64,000 nucleotides of DNA, taken from positions 5,709,001 to 5,773,000 of the forward strand of contig OX419755.1 in the NCBI GenBank assembly GCA_948567375.1, written 5' to 3'. A model generated the notes under the pieces. That model worked only from the letters and a program-made list of their open reading frames with translations. It searched no databases and had not been told where the DNA came from. This DNA comes from Lunularia cruciata (lineage: Eukaryota > Streptophyta > Marchantiopsida > Lunulariales > Lunulariaceae). Of the stretch, positions 48,029 through 61,290 are shown one piece after another; position 1 is the stretch's first letter; the number at the start of each line of letters is the position of its first letter. Both the position numbers and the translations under genes were made by a program.

Positions 48029-51000
48029 TCCGGAACTTCATCACACAATTGATGTTATTGGCACAAGGAATTGCAGAAAAGGAGACAGAATAGTTTGAAG
48101 AACAAGAGATTCTTCAAGAATGAGATTTCAAGTCCAGAAGAAACTGGCGGGAATTACGTAGGTTCTCCATTTCTCTTCGAACGCAGATTAACTGATTGGC
48201 ACAAGACTCACTAAATTCTGTGAGACACCGAACTCACCTTCTCAGAGGCAAATTGCCACAACGACAATGAAAAGCAGAATTGGTCCTTCCAAATTCAAGT
48301 TCTGCTAAGAAAGGAAAGGGAAACAGATTTGAAATGTAGGCGACGAGTTGTCGGCGACATCGACGCTATCCTCTAGTGAAAAAAACGGAATTCTTCTCCT
48401 ATGCCTCCTTCTCCAACGACCATCCACCATGATCAACACTATACTGGATGCAATTAGAGAGTTACCTTGACAAAAAACTCTTCAAGGGATTCAAACTCTC
48501 CACACAGCTCTCCACTATCGTATTGATAGTCCTGCTCGAAACAGTCAATAACGGAACAACATGAGATCACTTAAAGTCCTCAACTGCACAAAGACAGTGC
48601 AAGGAACTAACAATAAATACTATTGAGAAACACCAGATCGGCCCATCATTCAATGCGGTGTGCTTTTATTTCGGAACATGTCTCATGTTTTCAAATCCAA
48701 CCAAAATCAGAGCAGGATTATTTCATCTCTAATTTTGCAATGGGTGCAAGTTGAAATCGATCCAGCGACTGCTTCGCGCTAAGTAGTCATGAAATGGTTT
48801 CCGTTTCCGCCGAAATCCAAACGGCACGGAGACCTGTTAAGCGGTCCACCCTAACTACTCACCCTTCTCCAACGACCTGTGCCCAAGACTTGGCAGGCAC
48901 GGGAACCAACCCATTAGACATGATCGATGAAATCCAGTCCTCCCACAAATCTGATTCAGACTCCTCAAACCCGTTTCTCTCAATCCACACGTTCGTTCTC
49001 CTTCTCTTTCACCACTCTCCCAAGAAATCAGCTCTTTCTCCCAGCCCCGCAACTTCCTGCAAAACATACACACCTTCCTCGATCCTCCATAATATTCACC
49101 AATACCAAATTCTCCACGGATCCTCGAGCCGAATAATCCAAATCCCTACCATACCTTTCCTTCCCAATCCACCTGTGCAACTTCACCCTAAACCCTTCTC
49201 CACCTCCATCCAGGGCACCATACTCTGTCATTCCTGCACCACAACAACCACCTACTCCTCCTCTCCCTTAAAGCCTCTAACCAAATTGAATCCCTTACCA
49301 AATTGAACCAGTTCATATCATGAACGACGCCTCCATCCCCACAACCTGTCCATAATTGCAGTGACCTATATCATCCGCGGATATTTCCACACCCATTGAA
49401 ACTCCGATCCCTCTCACGCAAAACAGGTGTCGATGCAAGATGCACGGCCTCTCATTGGCCAATCGCTACCACACCTCTTGCAGCTTTCATCCAATCGCCT
49501 TTCATTTCATTTCATTTCCTCCCTGTTCACTCTGAAGATCTCGAGCTCTCTCGGATCTTCTCTATCTTCTCTCCTTCTTCATGAAACTTCATGACTTCAG
49601 CTTCATTCAAAACTTCTAGCAACCCCCGTCTTTGTGGGCGATTTCCATGCCCACTCGGCCTTCCACAACCTCATTGATGATGAGTTTCTAGTCCAACTTT
49701 GGCATTGGACTTACGAGAAAGTCTCCAAACGTGTCCCATGTGGGGGTTTAATTGTCATGCTTGCGAGAAAAGTGAATCATAATTGCATATGAAAATGCAC
49801 AACTGCATATAAACTGCTTTTGCTTTGCCAAAGAAGCAGAACTGGTGAAAACAGATTTCGGTTTCAGAGGTCTCTATGTAATTGACAACTGGTTTCTAAC
49901 CATAATTCAAGTTTACTTTTATTCTTATCCTTGGATGATAGGATAAATGATTTACTCAGAAACTCCTAACTTGAGACAAAGAAATCAGTGTAATCGAAGA
50001 ATTCGAGGAATGCATTTGGTCCTGTTGAAATTGATTTGAAAATTTAAAAAGGAGAAGACACTCGAGGTGAAGGATTTGCTTTCGATAAAATCCACATCTA
50101 CTACTGAGTTCATTGTGAAATAAATTTAATGCAGCATTCAGGACTTTATCATGCAACGGGATTCTATCATTTTGCTAGGGAAAAGGTTGAAGAATCCCAC
50201 TGAGGGAAGATAAGAAAAAAGAGCTAGTCTAAGACCTGATTTGCCAAAAGAGGTTCAAATGAATCTCAAGAGCCAACCATTACTTCAGTAAAGATACATT
50301 TGATTAAAGCAGAAAGTAAGACTTAGTCAAAGAATTGCCATGTTTAAAACATAAAATAAAAAAGGTACAGAATATGCTGTTAACGTGCAGTTCTTATCTA
50401 TAACGGTGGTACTAAAAGGGTACACAAATTACTCTTTCTCTGGTCCTATAAACCCATTTGATAATCAAAAGCATCTCGAACAAGCACTGAAACTTCTGAA
50501 AGAAATGACCAATTGTAAAATCTTACCAACCATATTAATCACGTTATAAAAATTAAAAAAAATCAATCATAGTTTGAGAAAAGGGCCCAAAATGTGTTGT
50601 ATTCATAAGATCCGAATGACACTAACGGTTATTACTTAGTTCTTTTGGCCAAGGTATTCCTGTCCCTACAATGCTTCACACCTTTGAGCTAGAAAAGATA
50701 TTCGAATAATACAAGCATAAACTATATACCCTCGACCACATCTTTATGTGAACAGCGAAATACAACATTCCTCGTATTTGAATGAATCAGTGATAGTAAA
50801 ATATACTACTGAATAGAAGATCCCAACGAGTGGATCCGATTGTTACTTGTAAATCATCTATTATCTCAAAAGTAGCGTATTCCATGCATCTAAACAGTGG
50901 GCTACATATTAATTACATCATCTTCAGTAATTAATATATAGTCCCGTGAGTCCATATGCACAAATCAAACCGAAGAAACAAATGTGTTCCAATGCAAATG

Positions 51001-51741
51001 AATCTTTAGTTGGGCAGCTTTTCATCTCCCGCTCCATTCCAGTACGAGTTTCCTTCCACCTTCCTTTCGAAGCATTCTGATGGAAAATGCTCTGATATTA
51101 TGTATCAATGCTGATGAAATTCTCACAATAAGTAGTAAAGTGTTATAGTGGTTAGTGTAGCACTATCTTTGGTGGGAAGCAGCAGTTGTGAAATCACTGT
51201 TGAGCCTGAGCCGAAATGTGTGCTTAACTTTCAGCTCTAAAATCTGGGAGGTGGAAATTCCTAATCGTAAAAGCTCTGTGGAAGTACCCAATTCCTCCAA
51301 ATGAACAAGTAGACGATTGTAGTGTTGGGAGGAGCTGTCTCTTCTGTCAGGAACGAAATTCATTACAGGATTTGGGTTCGCTTTTATCTACATTAAGGAA
51401 TTTGAGTGCTTGTAGAAAGATAGTCCTTATAACAAGGAATCCACGAACATCCAAGTTTGAAAGAATGGAGGAGGTTCTTGATGTTCCTCGGGTTATCGAA
51501 GGGGATCAAGGAGTCCAAGAACAAGCACTGTTTACTTGCCAATACCCTCAGACTATCATGATACTCATCTGCAAGATCCTGCGAGTAGTTTATCTAGCAC
51601 AGAATTAGTATTCATGCTCAAGTTCCCAATACCTTCAAACTATCACGATATTCAACTGCAAAAACCTGTGAGTAGTATATCTAGCACAGTAATAGTATGC
51701 ATGAATTGAAAATCAAACCGCGACGATCTAGAAGTACTTAT
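48029..51741. other. upstream region of the F-box gene and intergenic DNA, no gene seen
   Basis: A plus-strand CT-rich block at about 48,800-49,310 gives a low-complexity 170-residue frame that looks like UTR or promoter composition. At about 49,620-49,790 a plus-strand frame VFVGDFHAHSAFHNLIDDEF can be read; I do not recognise it. AT-rich DNA follows. Confidence 0.4.
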
Positions 51742-51830
51742 GAGTAACTTCTGGGATTAAAAGCCATAAGAAAAGGGAGAAGTCACTGCACGGGAACTCC
51801 TATAGATACCGATGGCAACCCTTCATCCGG
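51742..51830 (+). repeat. Copia LTR 5' fragment
   Basis: TAACTTCTGGGATTA and GCACGGGAACTCCTATA occur in the same order as at the start of the LTR at 57,452. Similarity stops near 51,830. Confidence 0.6.
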
Positions 51831-51883
51831 CCTTCCTCTGAATAAATGGTATGACAAATGTACCGGGAAAAGCGCTTGACATT

Positions 51884-52646
51884 TCTGTACAGAGGTTTGT
51901 CCGAAATTGCCTTCTAATCGTGATATCATCTAATGCCTAACTGAGCAAACCAGTGCTTGTAACAGTCTGCACGTCGAGTGCTAGTAAACTACTCTGAGGT
52001 ATGGGCTTAAGCTACTACAGCGCGGAAGTTAATGGTAGTACATTTCAAAATCATACATCATGAAGAGGACTAAACAAAATCATGTTTTAGAGTCTCCGTA
52101 CAGTTACAATTGTAACAACCAAAATGATTATGATTACGCATCACATAGGAACACCAGGGCCGTTCTCACATCTCATTTATGCTCCTCCAGCTGACGTTCA
52201 ATATGGGTCGATGTTGTAGCCAGCCATTGTACTATGAGTGTGGTGCAAGTCTAACCCTTCTTTCGGATCGCAACCAGACTCTAAAATCCGAGCTCCCAAT
52301 CGTGAACTACGAAACCACGTAAATCAGTGCAGGATTTAGCTACCAGCAGGACCCTGAGAGCTCGAACACATCTATCACCCAACAAAGATCTTCACATAAT
52401 ATTAGAGGTCACACAGAAGGGATAGAGAGAAGACTATTTTCTCTGATCAGTTGAACTGGATTGCTACCCACGAGCGTGAACTCAAATAAAGTGCTACTCT
52501 ATGATCTTAACACGAGGATAAGCAATCTGCTGTGCTCAAGATTGCAGGTCTGATACCTGAGGTACATTAAGCATGATAGCAGAACAGGAAGCTGACTTAT
52601 GCGCTGAGGCTAAAATGAAATAAGACAGGCATGGACAATTTGCACA
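51884..52646 (-). repeat. left arm of a ~750-bp inverted duplication
   Basis: Reverse-complement match, with scattered differences, to 57,687-58,432. It contains part of a Copia LTR (about 52,417-52,646, minus orientation) plus about 530 bp of non-LTR sequence. Confidence 0.75.
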
Positions 52647-53097
52647 CTAATGAAACTAATAACAGGAAGACAACATCAGGTGGAGAAAATGTATGGATGT
52701 TTCTTAAGAAGGTGTTACTACCTTATGCCGGAAGACAATTAACGTGCGTGCTTCCATTCCTCCTTTATCCCGTTTTGATCTTGCTTCCTTATCATCAAAA
52801 GGTGGGCATGCCAACGTCCCATCAACATACTTCTAGAGTTGTCGTGAACTCATCAAGTATTTCATGACAAAAGACCAGGTAATGTAGTTCTTCTCATCTA
52901 AGCTGCAATTCGCTGATCAGACGAGCTTGAGCTCATGGCCATCGAATTTAACACTCTTGGATGAATAAGAAAAACTTCAAATGGACAAGGCTATCTCAAA
53001 GCTATTTGAAATAAAATAAACAGAAGAGGTTTAAGGAGTATATACCTCAAAAGGAGAGCATATACACAAGACGCAGACCTAAGTCAAACGAGCGCAT

Positions 53098-53108
53098 GCT
53101 CTGATACC
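53098..53108 (-). other. primer-binding site (initiator tRNA-Met type) of a minus-strand Copia relic
   Basis: The minus strand reads GGTATCAGAGC, the usual plant Copia primer site, and abuts the LTR fragment at 53,109-53,357. This marks a second Copia element on the opposite strand, with little internal sequence left. Confidence 0.6.
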
Positions 53109-53357
53109 CTATTACAGGTCACATAGAGGGATAGAGAGAAGACTATTCTCACTGATCAGTTGAACTGGATTGCTACCAATGAGCGTGAACTCGAATAAAG
53201 TGCTACTTTATGATCTTAACACGAGGATAAACAATCTGTTGTGCTAAAGATTGCAGGCCTGATACCTGAGCTACATTGAGCATGATAACAGAACAGGAAA
53301 CTGACTTCTGCACAGGGCTAAAATGAAATAAGATATGCGTGGACAATTTGCACAGAT
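53109..53357 (-). repeat. Copia LTR 3' part, minus orientation
   Basis: Close match to 52,417-52,646 and, inverted, to 57,690-57,937 (for example GATCAGTTGAACTGGATTGC, with one-base differences between copies). Confidence 0.7.
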
Positions 53358-53499
53358 TGCAGGCCTGACACTGAGCATGAGGCTGGAGAGGAAATAACCC
53401 CTTTGTCTTGAACATTAAACCCTCTCAACATGATCACATACGAAAATGTGAGATTGCGGGAGACACGTGGTAAAAGCTAGAGAAGGTGCACAAGCCAAT

Positions 53500-54210
53500 A
53501 GGAGTCGTCATAGAGCTCTTCTTGCAGAAGAAGCTCTACAACCTTTGCTATACATATGGTGATTCGATGGAAAGCTTCCTTCAATAAATTTTTGATATTC
53601 GAGATCAATACATTGAGTCTGGAAGTGAAATGAGTACGGGAAGCATGACATTCTTGGTATTCAATGCATTGCCAAAGTCATGGGATCCATTGGTTCTTGA
53701 AGTTCTTGAAGTTCGTAGAGAGGAGTTAGGGAAAAAGGAGAGAAGAACTTTCCTAACCTCCGCCTTGACAATCAAATAAATGACCAGGCAGTATCCAAAA
53801 GTGCATAACTCAAGAGGCATGCAGAACCCAAAAGGGATGAAGAAAAGAATTGATAAGTCAAGAAGTATATACAAGGCAGGTGGACCAAAGGGACATTTGT
53901 CAGTTGATGTTGAATTCTTGATGGCAAAGACAGGTGGTTCAACGAGTGCAAACATTGCAGTAGTGCTTGCAGCACATGAGGTAATCTCTAAGTCACAATC
54001 CATGATTGCAACCTGTAATCAACCATGCCACTACATTCAAATTGATGGTGCAACAAATGTGCACATCCAAGGTGATAAGAGTAAGCTTCACAATTTTCAT
54101 AAGAATGCTTGCACACAACTTCAAGGATATGATGGAGGTATCAACCAATCCCATGGTTCAAGAGAAATGCACCTACCCATAGTTGGTCCCAAGGAGAAAG
54201 TGTATTAGTC
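53500..54210 (+). pseudogene. Copia gag region, broken
   Basis: The frame MTFLVFNALPKSWDPLVLEV (about 53,647) resembles the gag core of Copia elements, which package element RNA. The following Lys-rich frame (53,780-54,208) includes KAGGPKGHLSVDVEFLMAKT. No intact CCHC zinc knuckle is visible. Confidence 0.6.
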
Positions 54211-55045
54211 TTTATCCAAAATGCGCATTATGTTCCTAGAGCTCATGAAATGTTGTTATCCGTAACAACTTTGGTAAGAAGGGCTACAAGTTTAACTAAC
54301 GGAGTAGATTGGATTCATCCTCCATGAAGCCTTCTTGCACAAGGTGTCATGAACTGCAAGGCTTACCTAATGCCATATAGGATGGACAAAATTGCTACTC
54401 TAGCTAGTTCAACTTCGTCATGCCAAACACTCATGAAATGGCATGAAGCACTTGCACATATCTTGATGCATTCCATCTATGAAGATAAAAGATTAGGTGT
54501 TGTAGATGGCCTGATCATCAAGGGAGATTAAAAAAAAAGGATACTAACATTTGAGTCATGTATTCTTGGTAAGAGTCATTGAGAACCATTCCCAAGCACA
54601 CACAAACATATAAAGGGAGTGTTTATTGTTGTTGTATCATATCTAGCATTCTTTGATTGAGCCAATTTTGGAAGTTTTGAAACTCTTGTTATGTGGATAG
54701 ACCAGTACTTGTCTTATTATAGCCATGATACTTGCAAAGAAAGGATCAAGCCATTGATGCTTATAGGGGTTGGGAAGCAAAAGCTTGGAAAAACTTGTAA
54801 AAAGGTAAAATGAACTTGTAAGAACCTGTGAAAAGGTAAAAAGCTTCCTCACTTCCTCAAGGAAAAGAGTACATGAACGACAATCTCAATCCATACTTCA
54901 AGGCCAAGGTATTTGGCACATGATAACCCCCTTGTATACTCATGAGATTGTGGGAATGGCAAATCAGATGAATCACATAGCTTTGTATGTATTAGAAGCA
55001 ATACATACACTCCTTGATGATGCTAATCTAGATCATTGGTATTAG

Positions 55046-55330
55046 GTGTTTGCATCTAAATATTTCATGTGGATTCACAATCTGATGCCACTCACAAGAG
55101 TTCATGGTAGAATTTTGTACAAAGCATTCTATGATGAGAAACTATCTTTCACCTTAGCTTGTCATTTTGGATGTGCGGTGTGGTATCATATTCCAAAGGA
55201 GAAGTATAGAAAACTAGATCCAAAGACAAAGAAATGGATTTTTGTTGATTACTCTCACAATAGATACTAGATCTTCAAACCTAAATCCAAGTCAACTGAG
55301 GTTAGCAAAGATGTTAGATTTGTAGATGTA
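55046..55330 (+). pseudogene. Copia integrase C-terminal fragment
   Basis: Reads KAFYDEKLSF, HFGCAVWYHIPKEKYRKLDP and KKWIFVDYSHNRY, then a stop and SKDVRFVDVDISY. These correspond to the conserved block after the Copia integrase core (fold with HIPKEKRxKLD and IFVGYS). The catalytic core upstream is too decayed to define. Confidence 0.8.
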
Positions 55331-55779
55331 GACATAAGTTACTCATATGTTGTTTCCCTAGATACTCATGTGAGTGATGGAGAAACAAATCTTCACTTAA
55401 TTCACTTAATCTTCTTGTACCAATGACTCAAGTATACTTGAGCCACAAGTACAAGAATCATGAGTCCAAGTGGAAATTGATTGTCAAGAAGAATCAAATA
55501 CAACAAGTTGAGTAGAGACCATTGCAAGTCACAACTAGTTAGCTAGCATTGCCGCCAAATGGCTTCAACCAACCTTGCATTAGTGCCAAAGAAGTGGACG
55601 AGATATGGATCCTGCCAACATTGTGCAAGGTAGGAGAAATTGACATACACCATGGAAGGCAGATGATGATTTTGTGAGTGCAGTTTTTTCCTTTCCACCA
55701 AGTCTATCTTGTCCATGTAGGACAACATGCTAATGAAGACCCGAGGATAGTCTAATAGGCAATGACCTCACCATTCAAC

Positions 55780-57345
55780 AAGGAGTAAAAGCATGTTATG
55801 GAAGAGGAGATCATCTCAATGATAGAATATGGCACATGGGAGTTCACAACACTCCTTGATGGGAGAAAAGCTATGGGTTCTAGGTGGGTTTTCCCAAGGA
55901 AAATTGTTATAGATGGTTCTATTGAGCGCTTCAAGGCCCGATTGGAGGCGCAAGGCTACTCCTAGATGGAAGGTATAGACTATCACAAAACTCTTGCATC
56001 TATAGCCCACCATGCTACAATTAAGAGTTTTTGTTGTGATAGTTGCAACTCTAGGTTGGATAGCATGGCAACTTGATGTTATATCAGCTTACTTGAATGT
56101 TGAGCTTAAGGAAGAGAACATATTCATGAAGGTCTTTGATGGCCTTGACATTCCACCACAACTCAAAGGTAAGGTGTTGAGACTGTTGAAAACCTTGTAT
56201 GGTTTGTAACAAGTCGGAAGAGGTTGGAGCAAAAACTTGGATGCATCGCTTCATAAACTTGGTTGGAAATGCTCCGATTCTGATCCTTGCTTGTATGTTG
56301 CTCAAGTCAGTGACCTAGTTCTTGCACTTGTCGTGTACGTTGATGATGTGTTAATTGGTGGGAAGAACTTTGAGATATTGCGGGCCTGCAAGGAGGAGTT
56401 ACAAGAACACTACAAGATGAAAGATCTTGGGGAACTATGCATTTTTTTTTGGAATAGAGTTCTTTCAAAACAAAGTAGCAAGAAGCATTAGCCTCAGCAA
56501 AGAAAGTTACATTTCTCCAAAGTTGAAAGAATTTGGCTTGGAGAACGCAAAAGTAGTGGTGACTCCAATCGAACCAAGCCATCTTACCAAGCATGAGAAT
56601 GATGAGCCTCTTGGCATTGAGGAAGCTAGATCTACTAGAGCTCCATGGGTTCACTCATGTGGGTAGCACACAATACGATATATAGGCATCGCATTTTCAT
56701 TTCAAAAATTTTTGCAATTCCAATCAAGCCCTTGTGTTTCTCATTTGCATGGAATCAAGTAGATATGGAGATACTTGAGAGGGACAAAAGACTTGGTGTT
56801 GCAATAGAGTGGCAAGAATACAAGTCTGCAACTTGTTGGTTATAGCTATGCATATTGGGGTGGTTGTACCAAGACAGGGTGTTATGTGTGCGGTTATGCT
56901 TGTTGGGAAGTGCAACAGTCACCTTGTCGAGCAAGAAGCAGTCTACAGTTTTGACATCATCAACCGAGTGCGAGTATGTTGTGGCCAGCATAGCTGCAAA
57001 GGAGGCCACTTGGCTTCAGAAAGTGTTGAAGGATTGAGGGATAAAGTAATCCGGTCATCCAATAATGAGTATTGGACCGGATAAAGTAATCCGGTCCAAT
57101 ACTCATTTATGAGGATAATCAGTCCTGATTATCCTGATTTGCCACAGTATCCAATACAGGACTGATTATCCTGTATTGCCACAGCAAAGAATACTACACA
57201 TCATGGTCGCACCAAACATTATGATGTGCAACATCACTTTATTAGGCAATGTGTTGAGCAAGGAAAGGTCGAGTTAGAGTCCTGTCGTGCCAAAGGATGG
57301 CAGCGGACATATTCACTAAGGCACTTCCTAAGTCTCCGTTTATAG
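55780..57345 (+). pseudogene. Copia reverse transcriptase and RNase H, broken
   Basis: RT landmarks: GSRWVFPRKIVIDGSIERFK (about 55,876), WQLDVISAYLNVELKEENIF (about 56,060), LLKTLYGL (about 56,184) and the catalytic VVYVDDVLIGG (about 56,332-56,364). A T run near 56,440 coincides with a frameshift before FQNKVARSISLSKESYI. RNase H is scattered over three frames and contains the inverted-repeat cluster at 57,064-57,177, ending in ADIFTKALPK. Confidence 0.85.
57064..57177. repeat. cluster of three inverted repeats in Copia RNase H
   Basis: Arms 57,064-57,082 / 57,089-57,107 (19 bp, perfect, six-base loop); 57,112-57,122 / 57,125-57,135 (11 bp, perfect); 57,153-57,161 / 57,169-57,177 (9 bp, perfect). 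The second and third hairpins share the 16-base unit AGGATAATCAGTCCTG in opposite directions. Confidence 0.85.
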
Positions 57346-57451
57346 CCTGTAGAGATGCTTTCGAGACCACGCAACCAAGCATACCAAGAGACCCAAGCAT
57401 AGAGATATGCTTGGTCTCGTCACGAGAGAGAAGTTGCTAGTGAAGGAGGAG

Positions 57452-57937
57452 TGTTAACTTCTGGGATTAACTTGTGTCACTTCTAGGACCCATAAAGTAA
57501 GGGAGAGATCACGGCACGGGAACTCCTATATATACCTAAGGCAAGGTAGTTGTCACATTCTGCCAACGTAGTTTTCCAGCAGTGATGATCTCTGCAGACT
57601 CCGAAAACCTGCTTAAGGCAAAAACACCTTAAGAAATTCATCCATTTTCTGCGCCAGATATTTTCCAGATATTCGTTACACGGCTTTGTGTGCGAATTGT
57701 CCATGCCTGTCTTATTTCATTTTAGCCTCAGCGCATGTCAGTTTCCTGTTCTGTTATCATGTTCATTGATGCTCATTGTAGCTCAGGTATCAGACCTGCA
57801 ATCTTGAGCACAGCAGATTGTTTATCCTCGTGTTAAGATCATATAGTAGCACTTTAGTTCACGCTCGTGGGTAGCAATCCAGTTCAGCTGATCAGTGAGG
57901 ATAGTCTTCTCTCTATCCCTCGGTGTGACCTGTAATA
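57452..57937 (+). repeat. Copia 3' LTR
   Basis: Starts TGTTAACTTCTGGGATTA after the pol end and finishes near GACCTGTAATA, where the opposite-strand LTR copies also end. It holds a TATATATA-like box near 57,528 (CTCCTATATATACC). End bases are approximate. Confidence 0.7.
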
Positions 57938-58432
57938 TATGTGAAGATCCATCTTGGGTGATAGATGTGTTAGAGCTTTCAGGATCCTGCTGGTAGCTAA
58001 ATCCTGCACTGATTTACGTGGTTTCGGACTTCACGATTGGGAGCTCGGATGTTTAGAGTCTGGTTGCGATCCGAAAGAAGGATTAGACTTGCACCACACT
58101 TACAGTACGATGGCTGGCGGAAACAGGCACATATTGAGCGTCAGCTGGAGGAGCATAAATGACAAGAAGATGTGAGAACGGCCCTGGTGTTCCTATGTGA
58201 TACGTAATCATAATCATTTTGGTTGTTACAGTTATAAATGAACGGAGATTCTGATGCATGATTTTTCTAAGTACTCTCTAGTAGCCTTGCATCGCGGTTG
58301 TAGCTTAAGCCCGTTCCTCGTGGAGTTCTCAATCACCTCGATATTCACAGATTGTTACAGGCACTGGATTGCTGAGCCAGACATTAGACGAGATCCAGGT
58401 TAGACGGCAATTTCGTACATAACTCTGTACCA
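57687..58432 (+). repeat. right arm of the ~750-bp inverted duplication
   Basis: Includes the 3' part of the Copia LTR and about 495 bp of flank matching 51,884-52,417 in reverse complement (for example CTGATTTACGTGGTTTCG and GAACGGCCCTGGTGTTCCTA). Confidence 0.75.
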
Positions 58433-61100
58433 AATTGCCATCATTTGCTGCAAAGTTCAGTTTAGGGATTTAGTTGGGTCTTACGAGCTGTAATTTAGAG
58501 TAGAGTCAGCCATCATTGCGCTACACAAGAGGCACTCGAAGCCTGAACCGTATGGTCGCAGTTGGCTGCACGGAAATTGGCACAGAAATTGCAAGGATCC
58601 ATGAGAGGGAAAATCGTTGGTTTGTTGACTTAATATCTATCCTTAGAATCGGAAACTGAGCAGATCATATGAGATTTACCTGTCACAGTTGTCGAATGGC
58701 CTCGTGACCTGAGCCCAATTTATAGGCAAGTCATCGAAAGAAATGGCCGTTCAATTCTTCGTCACTAAGTGCCAATCTACTACGTTTTCTTGCAAGGGTT
58801 ACTCCAGTTTGACCCTATGAAACAATTTGTGATGTACGCTTTAAATATGGAATGCTGTCCAGAGGGTGAGAAGATATTCACAGATCATAAAATTGACGAT
58901 TTTTATACGAGTAACATTCCAGTGTCACTTACATGCAACTGAAAAGAGATGTGCAGATGGTATTCCTAGATCTACAATTTTCCGATATAAGCCGGGGTAT
59001 TTAAGGCATGTACATAGGAAGGCACAGCTCTAAGACAGAATATTTACTGAAATACACATAGTCCAGGTTCCTCATCCTCAGCCCTAGTACTTTGTGCTAT
59101 TCTTGACAAATCTGTGGAGGATGTTGAATACAGAGACTTCTGTTAAGAAACAGCAAGCAGAAGCTCCATCTGCAGGCAAGAAAATTTCGTGATTGATCGG
59201 ATAGACGCTCTTTCATGAACCTGTATACGAACGAGGAGAAGGACCCGTTATGTAACTTCCTCTACACGCTCGTTTCGTTCTAGTAGCCGCAATCGTGAAG
59301 ATCATTTTGCTCGTGATCCTGATTGGAAAAATATCCACAGTACTCGTTTCTTACCACAGTGATGCTGCGGTTCCTCGTAGAGAAAATTTTAGATGCTAGT
59401 GTGTGATCCTGGGCTATCTGAACGATAACGTGAACAACCAGTTGAAGGCCGAGAAAAATTTCTAAAGAGTGATTTCAAGCTGCTATCGAAAGCAATTTGG
59501 AATTGACTGACCATCGTGACTTTTAAACGATCCCGAAGATAATATTCTGAAAGGTTTCAACATCAGCACGAAATTGAGAAGTGGTGCAGTGGGGTTGTGG
59601 TGTCTCCATCCATGTTCGCATCGGAGGACTACTTGATCTCCTGCCCGGATAGTGATGGAATTGACAATTTGTGAAATTTTCGCAGGTAGCAACAGTTACG
59701 TCGCAGGTATGGCTGCTGTTTCTTTGAGGTAATCTTTTGACGGTGTGATGTCACATGAGCAAGTATTTGCTACCTTATGAGCCTAGTCAATTCAGCCGCG
59801 TGCCCTCATTAATCTAATATCTTATTTTCCGATGTCGAAATTCTGATCGTCAATGTAAATGACAAAGTGGCAATGTACGATTTCCCACCTGAAGCCGAAT
59901 TTGTCATCTGGAATGTAAATTCGGGGAACTTCTTCTAGTTTGACCGAACCTTGTCTGAAACAAGCGTTTGACCTGCCTAATCAACCATCCAAACACAAGG
60001 AGAATTTGGTCACATAACCAGTGGGGTGTCGTTAAAATGGATAATGAAGTTAAGTTCGTTTCCAGTTCTGTCCAGATGAACAGAACCACGATGCAAACGA
60101 TCCCACAATGGGGTGTATGGAAGTGGGATCCTGTTTCTGCAGCTTAGGCCCGTGTTGTTGATTCCTACCACGGTGCAAAGTGATGCCAATGTCGATCCTG
60201 CCACCACTCGGGCTTGCAATGAGTCTTCAGTTTGCTATGTATAAAGACTGCTGCTCAGGGAGGCTCGTCCAATTTGAGGATGTGCATGAGCTTCTAAGCA
60301 GAAAATGACATTCGGGTGAAAAGTGGGCAAAGGTTACGGATGATCATACAGAGCTGAAAACCACCACCTGGTACAGAGAGGCGAAATGCTAGGAATGCCA
60401 TCGAGGCAAAATCATCTACAACATGATGTCAATGTCAGTGTAACCTTGGAATCGTCCATGTACGTAGATTCTGGAGGACGATCACACCATGCAACCTCAG
60501 GTTGTGCAGAAAGACGTACAGAAACGAAGTGCGTGGCTAGCCTCTGCATAAATACAATCAACTTCAGTCGCGTAGTTGACGAGCCAAGGACCTTGCCTCG
60601 AGTTTCGAAGCTACACTTGCGGGTTTCAGCAATCAAGGCGATGTAATTTTGTATTGGTAATTCGTAAAAGTTTTATGGGTAAGTGGCGTAAGGAAAAGAG
60701 GTGAATTTTATCGGGAAATGTCATAGCCACCTAAATTCTTTATAGTGATGAAAATGCATTACTCATCAGATTTTATATGGTTACGGCCATTTTCATGTAA
60801 AATTCACGTACTTCACGGTGGGACTCTTACGGATTAAGATCTAAGACGGTTGTACGTTTGTATTTTATGTATAATTTGAGATATGAGATACAATCTCAAC
60901 GTTGAGATTGAAACCTTCAAGTTTAAGATTTGAACTTTCATGATATGAGATTGGGCATTTTGGATTTCTTGAGGTCGTAAATAAGATAAGATATGAGTAC
61001 GTTGATAACCGCAGATAGATAGATAGCATCGTTACCTTCTCAAAACTAGCAATTAATAATATGCTTATGTATTATATGAAAAAATATAGATATAAAATAC

Positions 61101-61290
61101 CTTGTACTTTTATAAAACCTGAAAGCATATTGTCCTGGGTGGAATCCTTAGGGATAATGGATAATTTTATAATGTATTTTAGGGGAAAGTAGAATGTTAA
61201 AAGTAAGCTTTGTACTTTTATACAACCTGAAAGGTAGTGTACTCGTTGGAATCCCAATGGATTTCAAATATGAATACTCTAAGTTGTGGA
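61101..61290. repeat. tandem duplication, ~107-bp period
   Basis: TTGTACTTTTATAAAACCTG near 61,102 recurs as TTGTACTTTTATACAACCTG near 61,210, each followed by GAAAG and a GGAATCC block. Confidence 0.6.

Larger units (their letters stand above)
53420..57937 (+). mobile_element. Ty1/Copia LTR retrotransposon, decayed
   Basis: Gag-like frames (about 53,500-54,210), integrase C-terminal part (about 55,040-55,330), then RT (about 55,780-56,640), RNase H with ADIFTKALPK near the end (about 57,303-57,332) and a 3' LTR (57,452-57,937). Integrase before RT is the Copia order. Many stops and frameshifts in every domain; no complete 5' LTR is seen, only a fragment at 51,742 and LTR pieces in the opposite orientation. 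Confidence 0.85.

Noticed and set aside
48794..49306. 170-residue Ser/Pro/Thr-rich plus-strand frame
   Set aside because: Low-complexity product of a CT-rich stretch upstream of the F-box gene; no domain.
49620..49790. Frame VFVGDFHAHSAFHNLIDDEF that could recall an endonuclease GDF-N/H motif of APE-type LINEs
   Set aside because: Only one short motif-like string; no other endonuclease or RT motif nearby.
56307..56654. 115-residue minus-strand frame in the Copia RT
   Set aside because: Lies opposite clear Copia RT codons and has no domain of its own.
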